From Gammaproteobacteria bacterium (GTDB lineage Bacteria; Pseudomonadota; Gammaproteobacteria; Pseudomonadales; Pseudohongiellaceae): a stretch of DNA of 64,000 bases. Location of the stretch: the NCBI GenBank assembly GCA_029245395.1, contig JAQWPL010000006.1, forward strand, positions 1 through 64,000, in the 5' to 3' direction. A program made the position numbers and the translations under genes. The number at the start of each line of letters is the position of its first letter. The stretch's first letter is position 1. This document shows positions 43,043 through 51,557 of the stretch, one piece after another. The notes under the pieces are model-generated. The model was given only the letters and a program-made list of their open reading frames with translations, was not told the origin of the DNA and did not search any database.

Positions 43043-43516
43043 TTATAATAATAAGGCTTCGGTGATTGGATGGAACTGCGTCGCAGACTGTTGTAGTGAA
43101 GTGGCAGTTAGAGACGGTACACCATAGACTTCAGCGCTGACATTGCAGTCTTTAATAATTTTATCGAGCAGTTGATCAAAATCACCGTCGCCGGAAAGCA
43201 ACACCACAGTGTCCACCTCATTGGCAGCCTCCAGTACATCAATAGTAATGCCTACATCCCAGTCGCCTTTCGCTGAACCATCACTGCGCTGAATAAATGG
43301 TTTGAGTTTCACAGTAAAACCGATGTGTTTCAGAGCGCTTTGAAATTTGAGCTGGCCCTCATCTCCCCGATGGGTGGCATAGGCTTTCGCCATAACGATC
43401 TCACCCTGTTCACTTAATTGCTGCCAGAAGGCTCGATAATTAAATTGTCGGCCATAGGCTTCCCTTGTGGTGTAGTAGATGTTTTGTACATCAACGAATA
43501 CGGCTATTTTTTTCAC
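43043..43516 (-). CDS. NYN/LabA-like PIN-fold nuclease
   Basis: This 157-residue protein has the NYN acidic pattern: VFVDVQNIYY (first Asp), KGDWDVGITIDVLE (second pair) and VVLLSGDGDFDQLLDKI (third). This is a LabA/DUF88-type member of the PIN-like ribonuclease fold, probably acting on RNA in the cytoplasm. Start ATG at 43516; GGGAACC upstream is only a partial ribosome site. The transglutaminase gene lies upstream with a 37-bp gap on the same strand. Confidence 0.85.
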   Translation of the reverse strand: MKKIAVFVDVQNIYYTTREAYGRQFNYRAFWQQLSEQGEIVMAKAYATHRGDEGQLKFQSALKHIGFTVKLKPFIQRSDGSAKGDWDVGITIDVLEAANEVDTVVLLSGDGDFDQLLDKIIKDCNVSAEVYGVPSLTATSLQQSATQFHPITEALLL

Positions 43517-43553
43517 AGGTTCCCTTTTTCATAGATCACGCTGACTTTACCGC

Positions 43554-44345
43554 TTACGTTTTAATTAGCCGCACCTTCACCTTGTTCACGTCAGGATACA
43601 CCGGCGGACCGAATTGATTGAATACGGCTACGTCGGCGGCATCTCGCCCATAGCCTATGGCCACGTAGCCATTATGTTTATGGTGGGGCTGTGACGGGTC
43701 AAACAGATACCAGCGGTTTCCTACATAGGCTTCAAACCAGGCGTGCATATCCATGGGTTCCAACTTGTGACAGTAGCCCACTACCAGGCGTGCAGGGATG
43801 CTCATGCTGCGGCACATGGCAATGGCCAGGTGGGACAGGTCGCGGCATACACCTGAGCCCTTTTCGTTTACCTGCACAGCCGAGATATGCAGATCGCTGC
43901 TGCCTGGTTTATAACTGATGTTGTCTCGAACCCAGTGTTCTATAGCGGCGACCTGATCATAGCCAGGCGATAGTCCTTCAGTGATTTCCATGGCCATCTG
44001 CCAGAAACATTCTGATTCGCAATAGCGGCTGGGAAGCAAGAAACCGATGACATTTTCGGGCAGGAATTGCACATCCACATAGTAGGCACCGGGTTCGCGG
44101 TCAATTTCATCGGGAATTTGCACTTCGGCACTGGTGTGGATGGAAAATTCGCCGGAAGGAGCGACCAGCCGCTGACACAGGTTGCCGTATATATCAGTAA
44201 ACTCGTTTACCGGAACGCGCGGGGCGATCTTGTATTCTTCCTTGGCGATCCATTGCTGCCAGCCACTGCGCGGCCTGAGCATAAGCACAAAAGGAGTGGG
44301 GTCAGGTATCTGAAAACGGAAACTGCAACTGGTATGTAGAAGCAT
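43554..44345 (-). CDS. Transglutaminase-like Cys protease-fold protein
   Basis: This 263-residue protein has an N-terminal beta-rich region (SCSFRFQIPDPTPFVLML; Bact_transglu_N-like) and a transglutaminase core with the triad: Cys in GSGVCRDLSHLA, His in DMHAWFEAYV and Asp in YLFDPSQ. No signal peptide is evident. Such proteins cleave or crosslink peptides, and many are found beside circularly permuted ATP-grasp genes, which are absent here. The function is open. Confidence 0.85.
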   Translation of the reverse strand: MLLHTSCSFRFQIPDPTPFVLMLRPRSGWQQWIAKEEYKIAPRVPVNEFTDIYGNLCQRLVAPSGEFSIHTSAEVQIPDEIDREPGAYYVDVQFLPENVIGFLLPSRYCESECFWQMAMEITEGLSPGYDQVAAIEHWVRDNISYKPGSSDLHISAVQVNEKGSGVCRDLSHLAIAMCRSMSIPARLVVGYCHKLEPMDMHAWFEAYVGNRWYLFDPSQPHHKHNGYVAIGYGRDAADVAVFNQFGPPVYPDVNKVKVRLIKT

Positions 44346-44403
44346 TGTTTATATTCTTTCAGGGAGAATAGGGGGTAAAAAAGAATTAAGGTTAGAGGTT
44401 AGA

Positions 44404-44462
44404 AGGATACAAGGATACAAGGGTTCAAGGATAAAAGGGGTAAATAAATATGTCCCCTTTTT
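44404..44462. repeat. Purine-rich AAGGATAC tract joined to a GGGG palindrome
   Basis: AAGGATACAAGGATACAAGG (44404-44423) leads into AAAGGGGTAAATAAATATGT and CCCCTTT (44434-44460), an imperfect palindrome. Its outer arm reaches the TAA stop of the minus-strand esterase gene at 44461. Confidence 0.65.
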
Positions 44463-45189
44463 ATTCATGCCTGGCTTCGTGTGGCATCAAGGCAGCGCGA
44501 ATCACTGATCCCCAGATCAGATTACCCATGTCATTTAAATGCAGGTTATCTGATACAAAAATATCATCCATCACATTACCGTCTGCCTTGAGAAAAGGCG
44601 TGGCGGTATCCACATAGATGACAAGCGGGTCAGCTTCTGCCAGTGCCTGGTAACCGGCATTCACGCTTTGTGCTGCATCCCAAACAGCCCAGCGCGAGAT
44701 GCTGGGTTTTACTGCCAGCACATAGATGCGGGTGTCAGGCAGCTCTTCATGCACACGATCAACGGTTTGCTGTAGCTGGTCGAGGATGGTGGCTTTAGGA
44801 ATAGTAGCGTTTGTGTCGTTATCCCCTTCATAAATCAAAATGGCGCGGGGTTTGTAGCGCAAGGCAACTCGATCCAGGTGATAGAGCGCATCGCCCATAA
44901 CACTGCCACCAAAACCGCGTGGGATAACAGTAAGTGGCGCCAGTGCCGCGGCGGCCTTATTGTTCCAGCGCGCGATGCTGGAGGAGCCGGTCAAAACGAT
45001 TGCGCCTTCAGGTGGTGGGTTGGCGGCATCCTGGGTATCGAATACGGCCATGGTTTCTTCCCAGCGAGAGGGATCGAAGTTTTGTGCCTGATTGGCGCTG
45101 GCAAAAAAAATAAGAAAGAAACAGCCAACCAGCCTTATAAAAATGTTAGCGGATTTTTCCTCTTGCCTCCTGCATCTTGTCTCTTGCAT
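44461..45189 (-). CDS. Exported SGNH hydrolase (GSSS type)
   Basis: This 242-residue esterase-fold protein has a signal peptide around residues 18-36. The SGNH blocks are VLTGSSSIARW (Ser nucleophile), RGFGGSVMGD (Gly), YEGDNDTN (Asn) and DNLHLNDMG (Asp and His). It is related to lipase/acylhydrolase members often near sugar-ester catabolism genes. The ATG overlaps the stop of the upstream partner gene (TGATG). The first 14 residues (MQETRCRRQEEKS) are read from a purine-rich tandem repeat, so the original start may have been displaced. It is the third gene of the 46365-44461 operon. Confidence 0.85.
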   Translation of the reverse strand: MQETRCRRQEEKSANIFIRLVGCFFLIFFASANQAQNFDPSRWEETMAVFDTQDAANPPPEGAIVLTGSSSIARWNNKAAAALAPLTVIPRGFGGSVMGDALYHLDRVALRYKPRAILIYEGDNDTNATIPKATILDQLQQTVDRVHEELPDTRIYVLAVKPSISRWAVWDAAQSVNAGYQALAEADPLVIYVDTATPFLKADGNVMDDIFVSDNLHLNDMGNLIWGSVIRAALMPHEARHE

Positions 45190-45190
45190 C
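45158..45190. repeat. Purine-rich GCAAGAGACAAGATG repeat (minus strand)
   Basis: On the minus strand, GCAAGAGACAAGATGCAGGA followed by GGCAAGAGG, within the first codons of the esterase gene. Confidence 0.7.
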
Positions 45191-45959
45191 AATTCCCGCC
45201 CTGAGCGTTATCCATCAACACCTGTGTCTCGATTCCGGAGCAAATCAAAGGTAGCAGCTGATCAAAGGGTGCCTGTACTAAAGTTTTGGTGGGCACCACA
45301 AAAGGTTCGGTCAAAACTTCTTCATCGTACAATGTGGCATCGATAATCATAGTGTTGGCATCTTGCCTGTTGTAACGCTCGACAACGCGCAGTTGATCGG
45401 AATGAAACGACACACCGCCTTCGGCAAAAATCCAGGTGTCGTCAGTAAAGTTTTTGGTTTCCACAACAAAGGTATCGCCTTCCCAGTGGCCCACGGCGTC
45501 ACCGCGGTAGGAGGGAGGCAGATAATCCCGGTGTGGACGTCCGTCTGTTGGTATTAATTGATAACCATGAAAGGTTTCCTGCAGAAACACGATCATGTCC
45601 GGCGTGGAAATGATTTGCCCAAGTGCGCCGACATCAAACAGACGCACACTCAGTGTGCCAAAGGCTGTAGGTTTGCAAAGTAATGTGGGGTCGTCCTTGT
45701 CGCTCATGGTGGCAGCGCGGGCCTTGGCGGCGTCGGTATAGAGGTCGGTATAAAGATTGTACTGAAGTCCTGCGCCGCGGTTGGTAGTACTGCCGTAGCT
45801 TGAGCTGCCTAGGTCGCCGCCAGTCCACCAGATCCCGCTCAAGTCTGGTTTACCGTCGGCCATACGCGGTGTTGGACCGGGATCATCTGCTGCAAATGTA
45901 GTGAGTGATGTACTTGCGAGAAGTAAGGCAATCAGGCCGTTAATAGTCATTCTAATCAT
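45189..45959 (-). CDS. Secreted DUF6152-partner family protein
   Basis: This 256-residue exported protein begins with a signal peptide ending in TTFA. ATG at 45959 has AAGGAG 6 bases upstream and is preferred over the longer frame to 46010. Family marks are DLSGIWWTGG, TLLCKPTAFGTL (first Cys), DAVGHWEGDTFVVETKNF, LRVVERYNR, LYDEEVLTEPF and a final Cys in LICSG. It is directly downstream (10 bp) of a DUF6152 gene and translationally coupled to an SGNH esterase. The function is unknown. Confidence 0.74.
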   Translation of the reverse strand: MIRMTINGLIALLLASTSLTTFAADDPGPTPRMADGKPDLSGIWWTGGDLGSSSYGSTTNRGAGLQYNLYTDLYTDAAKARAATMSDKDDPTLLCKPTAFGTLSVRLFDVGALGQIISTPDMIVFLQETFHGYQLIPTDGRPHRDYLPPSYRGDAVGHWEGDTFVVETKNFTDDTWIFAEGGVSFHSDQLRVVERYNRQDANTMIIDATLYDEEVLTEPFVVPTKTLVQAPFDQLLPLICSGIETQVLMDNAQGGN

Positions 45960-45969
45960 GGTGTACTCC

Positions 45970-46365
45970 TTATCTTTCTCGCGGACCGAACATGCCGTAC
46001 TCGGTACCATCTACTGTTACCAGACGCGTTAGCATGCCGTTGGTGGAATCATCACGGGCGCGGAAACCGCTGATGGTGATCGTATCCCCTTCTTTGAAGG
46101 TCTGAGGGGAATAACCGCCACGGATCATGCCGCTGGGCGTGCCAGCTTCGAAAGACCAGTGTTCAATCTCGCCGCTATCGTTTTCCACATCCAGAAAAAA
46201 GTAGGAATGGGGATTGGTCAGGCGGACATTGACTATCTTGCCGGTGATTTCAATGGCGTTTTCCATGTTATAGGCCGCAGCAAACGAATGATGGGCCAAT
46301 GCTGAAAAACTGGTGGCCAGGGCCAGTACACTGGCAGCAAGAACAATTAACAAACGGGTTTTCAA
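45970..46365 (-). CDS. Exported DUF6152 protein
   Basis: This 131-residue protein starts at TTG 46365 with AAGGAG upstream; a longer frame to 46449 adds an unconserved stretch. The signal peptide ends in SALA before HHSFAAAYN, giving a mature His-His start. The core shows ITGKIVNVRLTNPHSYFFLD, GEIEHWSFEAGTPSGMIRGG and GDTITISGFRARD. It is the first gene of a three-gene operon with a partner-family protein and an SGNH esterase. Confidence 0.83.
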   Translation of the reverse strand: MKTRLLIVLAASVLALATSFSALAHHSFAAAYNMENAIEITGKIVNVRLTNPHSYFFLDVENDSGEIEHWSFEAGTPSGMIRGGYSPQTFKEGDTITISGFRARDDSTNGMLTRLVTVDGTEYGMFGPRER

Positions 46366-46422
46366 GATGATTCTCCTTCCCCACATAGTAATTTTGGTGA
46401 ATAGGAAGAATAACTCTCGGAG

Positions 46423-46456
46423 GGAACAGTCACAAGAGGCAAGAAGCAAGGGAAGG
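46423..46456. repeat. Purine-rich CAAGAGGCAAGAAG tract
   Basis: AACAGTCACAAGAGGCAAGA and following AGCAAGGGAAGG, in the 250-bp gap upstream of the DUF6152 gene. The rest of that gap shows no gene. Confidence 0.6.
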
Positions 46457-46615
46457 CACTTTGTTAATAGAAGCAGAAATTATTACTCTTTATTCACTCT
46501 TGAGAAAACGCAGGTTTCCGGCAGAAAATTCTTTTTGCGGGGAATGATGTATATCAATTATCATCACAGATTCCCACCTCTATAATTACCAGTAGTAACT
46601 AATTGAGTATAAATT

Positions 46616-46852
46616 ATGGCAGTAGAGCATCACGACCTACATCACGAGTTTCCGGAATTAAATGACAAAATCCATGACCTATAGGTTAATAATCATCATT
46701 TCCGTAAATTGTTTGATGAGTACCATCACTTGACCCGCGAAGTCGAGAATATGGAAAACGAAGTCACTCCGGTGTCCTCCATGACTGAGGAAGAAGCAAA
46801 AATGCGCCGTGTGCATCTGAAAGATGAGCTGTATGCCATGCTCACTAAATGA
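46616..46852 (+). pseudogene. DUF465 (YdcH-like) protein, interrupted by amber codon
   Basis: Read through, the frame gives a 78-codon protein of the DUF465/YdcH type: HDLHHEFPELNDKIHDL, then TAG at 46682-46684 (codon 23), then VNNHHFRKLFDEYHHLTREV and HLKDELYAMLTK. Relatives usually have a Lys or similar residue at the stop position, so a single AAG-to-TAG change would explain it. The rest of the frame is intact. The family is a small helical hairpin of unknown function, related in shape to SlyX. Confidence 0.8.
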
Positions 46853-46933
46853 GGCGTTATAGTTCAGAAAACTTATAAATTCTTCCTGTGGCGGATAGTG
46901 GGCTATAGCTTTCTTCTGCCATCCTTGTAGCGG

Positions 46934-47743
46934 TTATTGCCACCCTGTTGGATCCACCGCGTAATACTTCCTGAGTACGCCAAACAATTCTGGATGTTTT
47001 TTCTGTAATTGTCGGGGCTTTTCAAAAAAGGTTTCCGTGGCTACGGCGAAAAATTCAGCCGGGTTGGTGGCGCCGTAATAATCCATCACCGATTCGTTAT
47101 GCTGCTGGAAATCAGCGTTTAGTTCCTCAAACTCTTCCGACAGAATCTGCGCCCAGGCGGTGTAGCTGTTGCTGTGTAATAACGGTGCACCGTTGGCTGA
47201 ACCGGATTCACTGTCCAGTTGGTGGGAAAACTCGTGTAAGACGACGTTGTGGCCGTCATGGATATTAGTTACGCCCCGTTTCACATCATCCCAGGACAGG
47301 ATCACCTTGCCGAAATGCCAGGACTCCCCCAAGAGTCCTCCCCTGGCGTCATCCATGGTGCCGTCATCGTTATGTTGTAACTGGTTGCTGACAAAGGCAT
47401 CGGGGTACACCAGGATGTGTCGCAGACGTGGATATACCCCTGTTGACCGGTTTAGCAGCAACAGGCAGGCCTGGGCTGCGATGGTGATACGAATCTCGTC
47501 ATTGATAACCAGTCCGCCGCAACCATGGAATTTTTTTTTGGCAATAAACAGCTGAACCAGATCCTTGAGTTGTTGCTGTTCAGGTTCGGTAAGTTTATTA
47601 AAAAAAAGTACTTTACGGTCAAGGAAAGTCATCCATTGCTGTGGCAGTGGTTTTCTCAGGATTAGCCAGTTCTGCCAGGACGCATAATAAATACCCGTCA
47701 CCAGAACAAGAACAATAATAATCAGGATCAGAAACGCGGTCAT
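46934..47743 (-). CDS. mtfA: MtfA zinc peptidase
   Basis: This 269-residue protein has a membrane-anchor-like N terminus (FLILIIIVLVLVTGIYYA) and the MtfA core with the zinc motif VVLHEFSHQLD (HExxH) and a third ligand region in NPAEFFAVATETFFEKP. MtfA in E. coli cleaves and binds the Mlc regulator of ptsG. An N-terminal anchor also occurs in some relatives. The ATG start at 47743 follows a purine-rich stretch. The gene converges from the DUF465 relic at 46616. Confidence 0.9.
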   Translation of the reverse strand: MTAFLILIIIVLVLVTGIYYASWQNWLILRKPLPQQWMTFLDRKVLFFNKLTEPEQQQLKDLVQLFIAKKKFHGCGGLVINDEIRITIAAQACLLLLNRSTGVYPRLRHILVYPDAFVSNQLQHNDDGTMDDARGGLLGESWHFGKVILSWDDVKRGVTNIHDGHNVVLHEFSHQLDSESGSANGAPLLHSNSYTAWAQILSEEFEELNADFQQHNESVMDYYGATNPAEFFAVATETFFEKPRQLQKKHPELFGVLRKYYAVDPTGWQ

Positions 47744-47772
47744 GGGAGGCAGGATGATGTCATGCTATGGCC

Positions 47773-48780
47773 TTATTCAAATTTAGTTAAATCTGCAGGC
47801 TGGTGTTTCCATAGTGAGGTAATTTTCAGTTTGTTGCCCGAACCAAAAAATATCAGGATCATGGCGGTAGCAATAAAAGGTAGATGGCCAAAAATTTCCA
47901 GCAGGGCTTCGCTGTAGTTGCCGCTGGCAAAGAAAGTGATGTTGGATGTAAACATAAAGGCGGACACTACCAGGATATTGACCCGTGTTGTGGTGCCAAT
48001 AATCAGGATGATGCCGAAAATCACTTCCATCATGCCTGCGCAGAAGACAAATAATTCATTGGAGAAATCGGTAAACCCCAGGTTCAACATGAAATTCCAC
48101 TGGTATTGCGCCACAAAAAATTCACCCAGGTCAGGATTCAGCAGCTTCTCGGATAATCCTAGCGATACCAGTGCAATGCCTGTCAGGATGCGTAAGGAGG
48201 CGATCGAGTAGGCTTTCAGGTGGACTCGGTATTTTTCGGGATGAAAATTGAATAACAACAGACAGCAGGCTATTCCAGTCATATTCAGATATTCAAGAGC
48301 CACCAACGCACCGAAAGTAAAAGCAACGCCAAGGCATAGCAGAAAGAGAAGAATAGTGGCCGCAAAAATATGGAAGTTCAAAATCAGCAGAATACCAATG
48401 ACAACTTCAACGAGCAGGAAAATATTCCCCAATCCGTTTTCTGCCATCAGGTGAGGCGCAAAAATTACATCGTTGTAGGCAGACATCAACAAGGACAATC
48501 CGGTGCATAATTTCAGCAAATACATCAGGTATTCCTGACGGGTTTTTTCCAGGTTGGGTAGTACGGGAAAGCGAGAATCGAGGACTATCGAACTACCGAT
48601 TAACAACACAGCAATCCCAAGCCAGATCAGAACCGGAGTATCAAACAAGCCAAAGGGCATCTCGCTAGCTGCAACAATTGATTCTGGTGGCACAAACTAT
48701 TTCACATGGGCAAGAGCACTACCACTTCCCAACAGCGTTGATAGCACAACAACAGATTTCAATTTTCCGGATAGTCGCAT
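47773..48780 (-). pseudogene. DoxX-like membrane protein with AHVKWFV start, interrupted by amber codon
   Basis: The full frame starts at ATG 48780, 3 bp after the uup stop, with a signal peptide (VVVLSTLLGSGSALA). It then reads AHVK, a TAG at 48699-48697 (codon 28), then FVPPES. Related proteins read AHVKWFV here, so TGG (Trp) became TAG. Downstream the frame is intact for about 306 residues with eight or so predicted helices, in two DoxX-like halves (LLKLCTGLSLLMSAY; SIASLRILTGIALVSLGLSE). If truly nonsense, translation could only restart at GTG 48693. Coupling to uup suggests co-expression. Confidence 0.78.
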
Positions 48781-48783
48781 CGT

Positions 48784-50688
48784 TTATTGCTGCCCCTGCT
48801 CTATTTCTTCCCAACGGGCATACAATTGTTCAAGGCTTTCCTGAGCAGCTGCCATATTTTTCAAAGTGGCATCAATGGTTCCCTGGTCATTGTCATAAAA
48901 GGTCGGATCAGAAATAGTACTTTCCAGTGCTGTCAGTTTAGTTTCTGCTGTTTCAATTTTAGCAGGTAATTGGTCCAGTTCACGCTGTACTTTATAGGAT
49001 AGTTTACCTGGTCGCGGTTGTTGCTGCTGGGGTTTGGATAGTTGTTCTGTGGTTATTGTCTTGGGGTTTTCACTATTTTCTATAATAGCTTTATCAGCGA
49101 ACTTACCGCCAAGTTTAATCCAATCCTGATAGCCGCCCACGTAATGGTTTACCTCGCCATTGCCTTCAAACACGATGGAACTGGTGACCACATTGTCGAG
49201 GAAGGCGCGGTCATGACTGACCAGAAGCAGGGTGCCATCAAAGGTCAGCAGGATTTCTTCAAGCAATTCCAGTGTTTCCATGTCCAGATCGTTAGTGGGC
49301 TCATCCAGCACTAGCACATTGGCAGGCTTACTGAACAGGCGCGCCAATATCAAGCGATTCTGTTCTCCCCCGGACAGGGATTTTACTGGTTGGCGAATGC
49401 GACCAGGTTCGAACAAGAAGTCCTGCAGGTAACTGATTACATGGACATTACGGCCGTTGATTTCGACAAATTCACCGCCATCAGCAAGATTCTCCTGCAC
49501 GGTTTTTTCCGGGTCCAGTTGTTCGCGCAGCTGATCAAAATAGGCGATTTCAATTCGTGTACCAGTTTTTATTTTCCCGTGTTCAGGCTTGAGTTTGCCC
49601 AGCAGAATTTTCAAGAGAGTGGTTTTGCCATAGCCGTTAGGGCCGATCAGGCCGATACGGTCACCGCGTAAGATGGTGATAGAAAATGGCTTGATTAGCA
49701 TCTCGCCGTCGAAACCATGGCTGATGTCTTCTGCCTCGACAACAATCTTGCCGGACGAATCGCTCTTATTAATCGCGATTTTGGCATTGCCCTGCAGACC
49801 GCGGCGGGCTTTGACTTCCGCACGCATTTTTTCCAGCGCGCGCACACGGCCTTCATTACGCGTACGCCTTGCCTTGATACCCTGACGAATCCAGACCTCT
49901 TCCTTAACCAGTTTCTTGTCAAACTCCTGGTTAACTTTGGCTTCAGCGGCCAACTGTTGATCGCGGTGTTTTAAAAAGCCCTGGTAGTCGTGCTGCCAGC
50001 TGATGAGTGTGCCGCGGTCCAGTTCCATGATGCGGTTAGCAGTCCTTTGCAGGAAAGAACGGTCATGGGTAATCAGGACAATAGCGCCGCGAAAATCCAG
50101 CAACAGTTTTTCCAGCCACTCAATGGCTGGAATGTCCAGGTGGTTGGTGGGCTCATCCAGTAAAAGGACATCCGGATCAATAACCAGAGCGCGGGCCAGG
50201 GCAGCGCGGCGGGTCCAGCCGCCAGACAGAGTAGACATGAGATCATCTGCAGGCAACTGCAACTGGCTGATCACCGTTTCCACTTTGTTCTGGAATTTCC
50301 AGCCATCGAGCACATCAATGTCATGTTGAAGCTGCTCCATTTTTTTCAGGCTGGCGTCATCTGAAGCTGTGGTTAAAAGTTGGTGGTAGTCGCTCAGCAG
50401 TTTGCCGATATTTTCCAGACCACCGGCCACAAAATCGTAAACTGTTTCCTTTGCCTGTAAAGGCAGTTCCTGATCAAGGTATGCTACTTTTGAACCAGGC
50501 TGTAGCCAACGCTCGCCGGCATCAGGTTTGACTTCATCGGTAAGGATTTTTAGCAGCGAGCTTTTGCCTACACCATTGCGGCCCAGCAATCCGATTCTGT
50601 CACCGGCATCAATGACCATGGCTTCTTTGTCGAGCAACACGTGCGGGCCATAGGCCAGGTGAATGTTTTTCAGGGTTAAAAGGGGCAT
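48784..50688 (-). CDS. uup: ABC-F ATPase, Uup-like
   Basis: This 634-residue cytoplasmic ABC-F protein has two nucleotide-binding domains: Walker A GRNGVGKSSL and GPNGYGKTTL, signatures LSGGWTRRAAL and LSGGEQNRLIL, and Walker B LLLDEPTNHLD and LVLDEPTNDLD. A linker (KVNQEFDKKLVKEEVWIRQG) lies between them, and a C-terminal coiled coil follows from about residue 550 (LDQLPAKIETAETKLTALES). Uup-type proteins act on the ribosome or on branched DNA during transposon excision. The DoxX-like gene follows 3 bp after the stop. Confidence 0.9.
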   Translation of the reverse strand: MPLLTLKNIHLAYGPHVLLDKEAMVIDAGDRIGLLGRNGVGKSSLLKILTDEVKPDAGERWLQPGSKVAYLDQELPLQAKETVYDFVAGGLENIGKLLSDYHQLLTTASDDASLKKMEQLQHDIDVLDGWKFQNKVETVISQLQLPADDLMSTLSGGWTRRAALARALVIDPDVLLLDEPTNHLDIPAIEWLEKLLLDFRGAIVLITHDRSFLQRTANRIMELDRGTLISWQHDYQGFLKHRDQQLAAEAKVNQEFDKKLVKEEVWIRQGIKARRTRNEGRVRALEKMRAEVKARRGLQGNAKIAINKSDSSGKIVVEAEDISHGFDGEMLIKPFSITILRGDRIGLIGPNGYGKTTLLKILLGKLKPEHGKIKTGTRIEIAYFDQLREQLDPEKTVQENLADGGEFVEINGRNVHVISYLQDFLFEPGRIRQPVKSLSGGEQNRLILARLFSKPANVLVLDEPTNDLDMETLELLEEILLTFDGTLLLVSHDRAFLDNVVTSSIVFEGNGEVNHYVGGYQDWIKLGGKFADKAIIENSENPKTITTEQLSKPQQQQPRPGKLSYKVQRELDQLPAKIETAETKLTALESTISDPTFYDNDQGTIDATLKNMAAAQESLEQLYARWEEIEQGQQ

Positions 50689-50972
50689 GGCAGAGAATTA
50701 TTTCCTATGTTGCTGTTCAACCAGGACATGGAAAGCTGTGGTGATTGTGGTGATAGGGGTGATAAAAGGTGCATTAGTCGGGTCTTTAAAAAGTAATGGT
50801 AAGTATTTATGTGCTGCTAATCCCGGGATGCCGCAGTTTACAGAAATTCCCGTCGATGTGGTGAGAAAATGATGAAAACTAACCTGTATCGCAACCGAGA
50901 GCGCCGCGCTGGACTTGTTTTGCCAGCACGTCTATTCTCAAATTTCGAGGATTACCCAGGGGAGGCTATGTT

Positions 50973-51557
50973 ATGACGGAACCAGCAGGATTTTTCCAGA
51001 AGCATCTCATTCTGGTGGTGAGCGTTTCGTTACCACTACTCCTTGTTCTGTTGTTCGCAATCGCTATGGCCATTCCCAGACTCAGTGTCGAGCCGCCTCA
51101 ACATGCATTGCTAGTCAGTACACTCTGGTATCAGGATGGTCGTCAGGTGAACGGGAACCTGCATTTTGAAGTTAACGAAGGGCAATTGTATTTCCGTTTT
51201 AATGCCAACCCCAACCCGAATTTTATTCTTCCTGTTTCAAGGCTACATTTATTTGAGCCATCAACTGGTGCGCTGCAGGAAATTAATTATGCCGTGCCGA
51301 ATGTACTGGAGGACAACACTTTATATCCCGTGGTGGAGCTTGAGGATATTGATTTCAGTGGAAGCAGCCTTTCTCCTGACGGATATGTCTTTGACAACAG
51401 TTACCGGGGGTCACGGGGTTTTCTGTTCATGAATGGTTATCGTTACAGCGCCAAGATTGAAAAGCAGGGCAGGGTTGTCAAAATTCCTGCTATAAATGAT
51501 GCCCAGTTTGCTGGCAGTCCCCAGTTCGTTGCCTGGATGGAAGAAGAGAGTAACTGA
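50973..51557 (+). CDS. Membrane-anchored hypothetical protein
   Basis: This 194-residue protein has a single N-terminal helix (LILVVSVSLPLLLVLLFAIAM) and a soluble beta-rich domain outside. It contains PRLSVEPPQHALLVSTLWYQ, SRLHLFEPSTGALQEI and FLFMNGYRYSAKIEKQGRVV. I do not recognise the family. GGGGAGG upstream fits the ATG at 50973. The stop overlaps the next start by one base (TGATG), so it is coupled to the membrane protein at 51557. The 284 bp upstream, between divergent uup and this gene, hold no supported gene. Confidence 0.7.
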   Translation: MTEPAGFFQKHLILVVSVSLPLLLVLLFAIAMAIPRLSVEPPQHALLVSTLWYQDGRQVNGNLHFEVNEGQLYFRFNANPNPNFILPVSRLHLFEPSTGALQEINYAVPNVLEDNTLYPVVELEDIDFSGSSLSPDGYVFDNSYRGSRGFLFMNGYRYSAKIEKQGRVVKIPAINDAQFAGSPQFVAWMEEESN

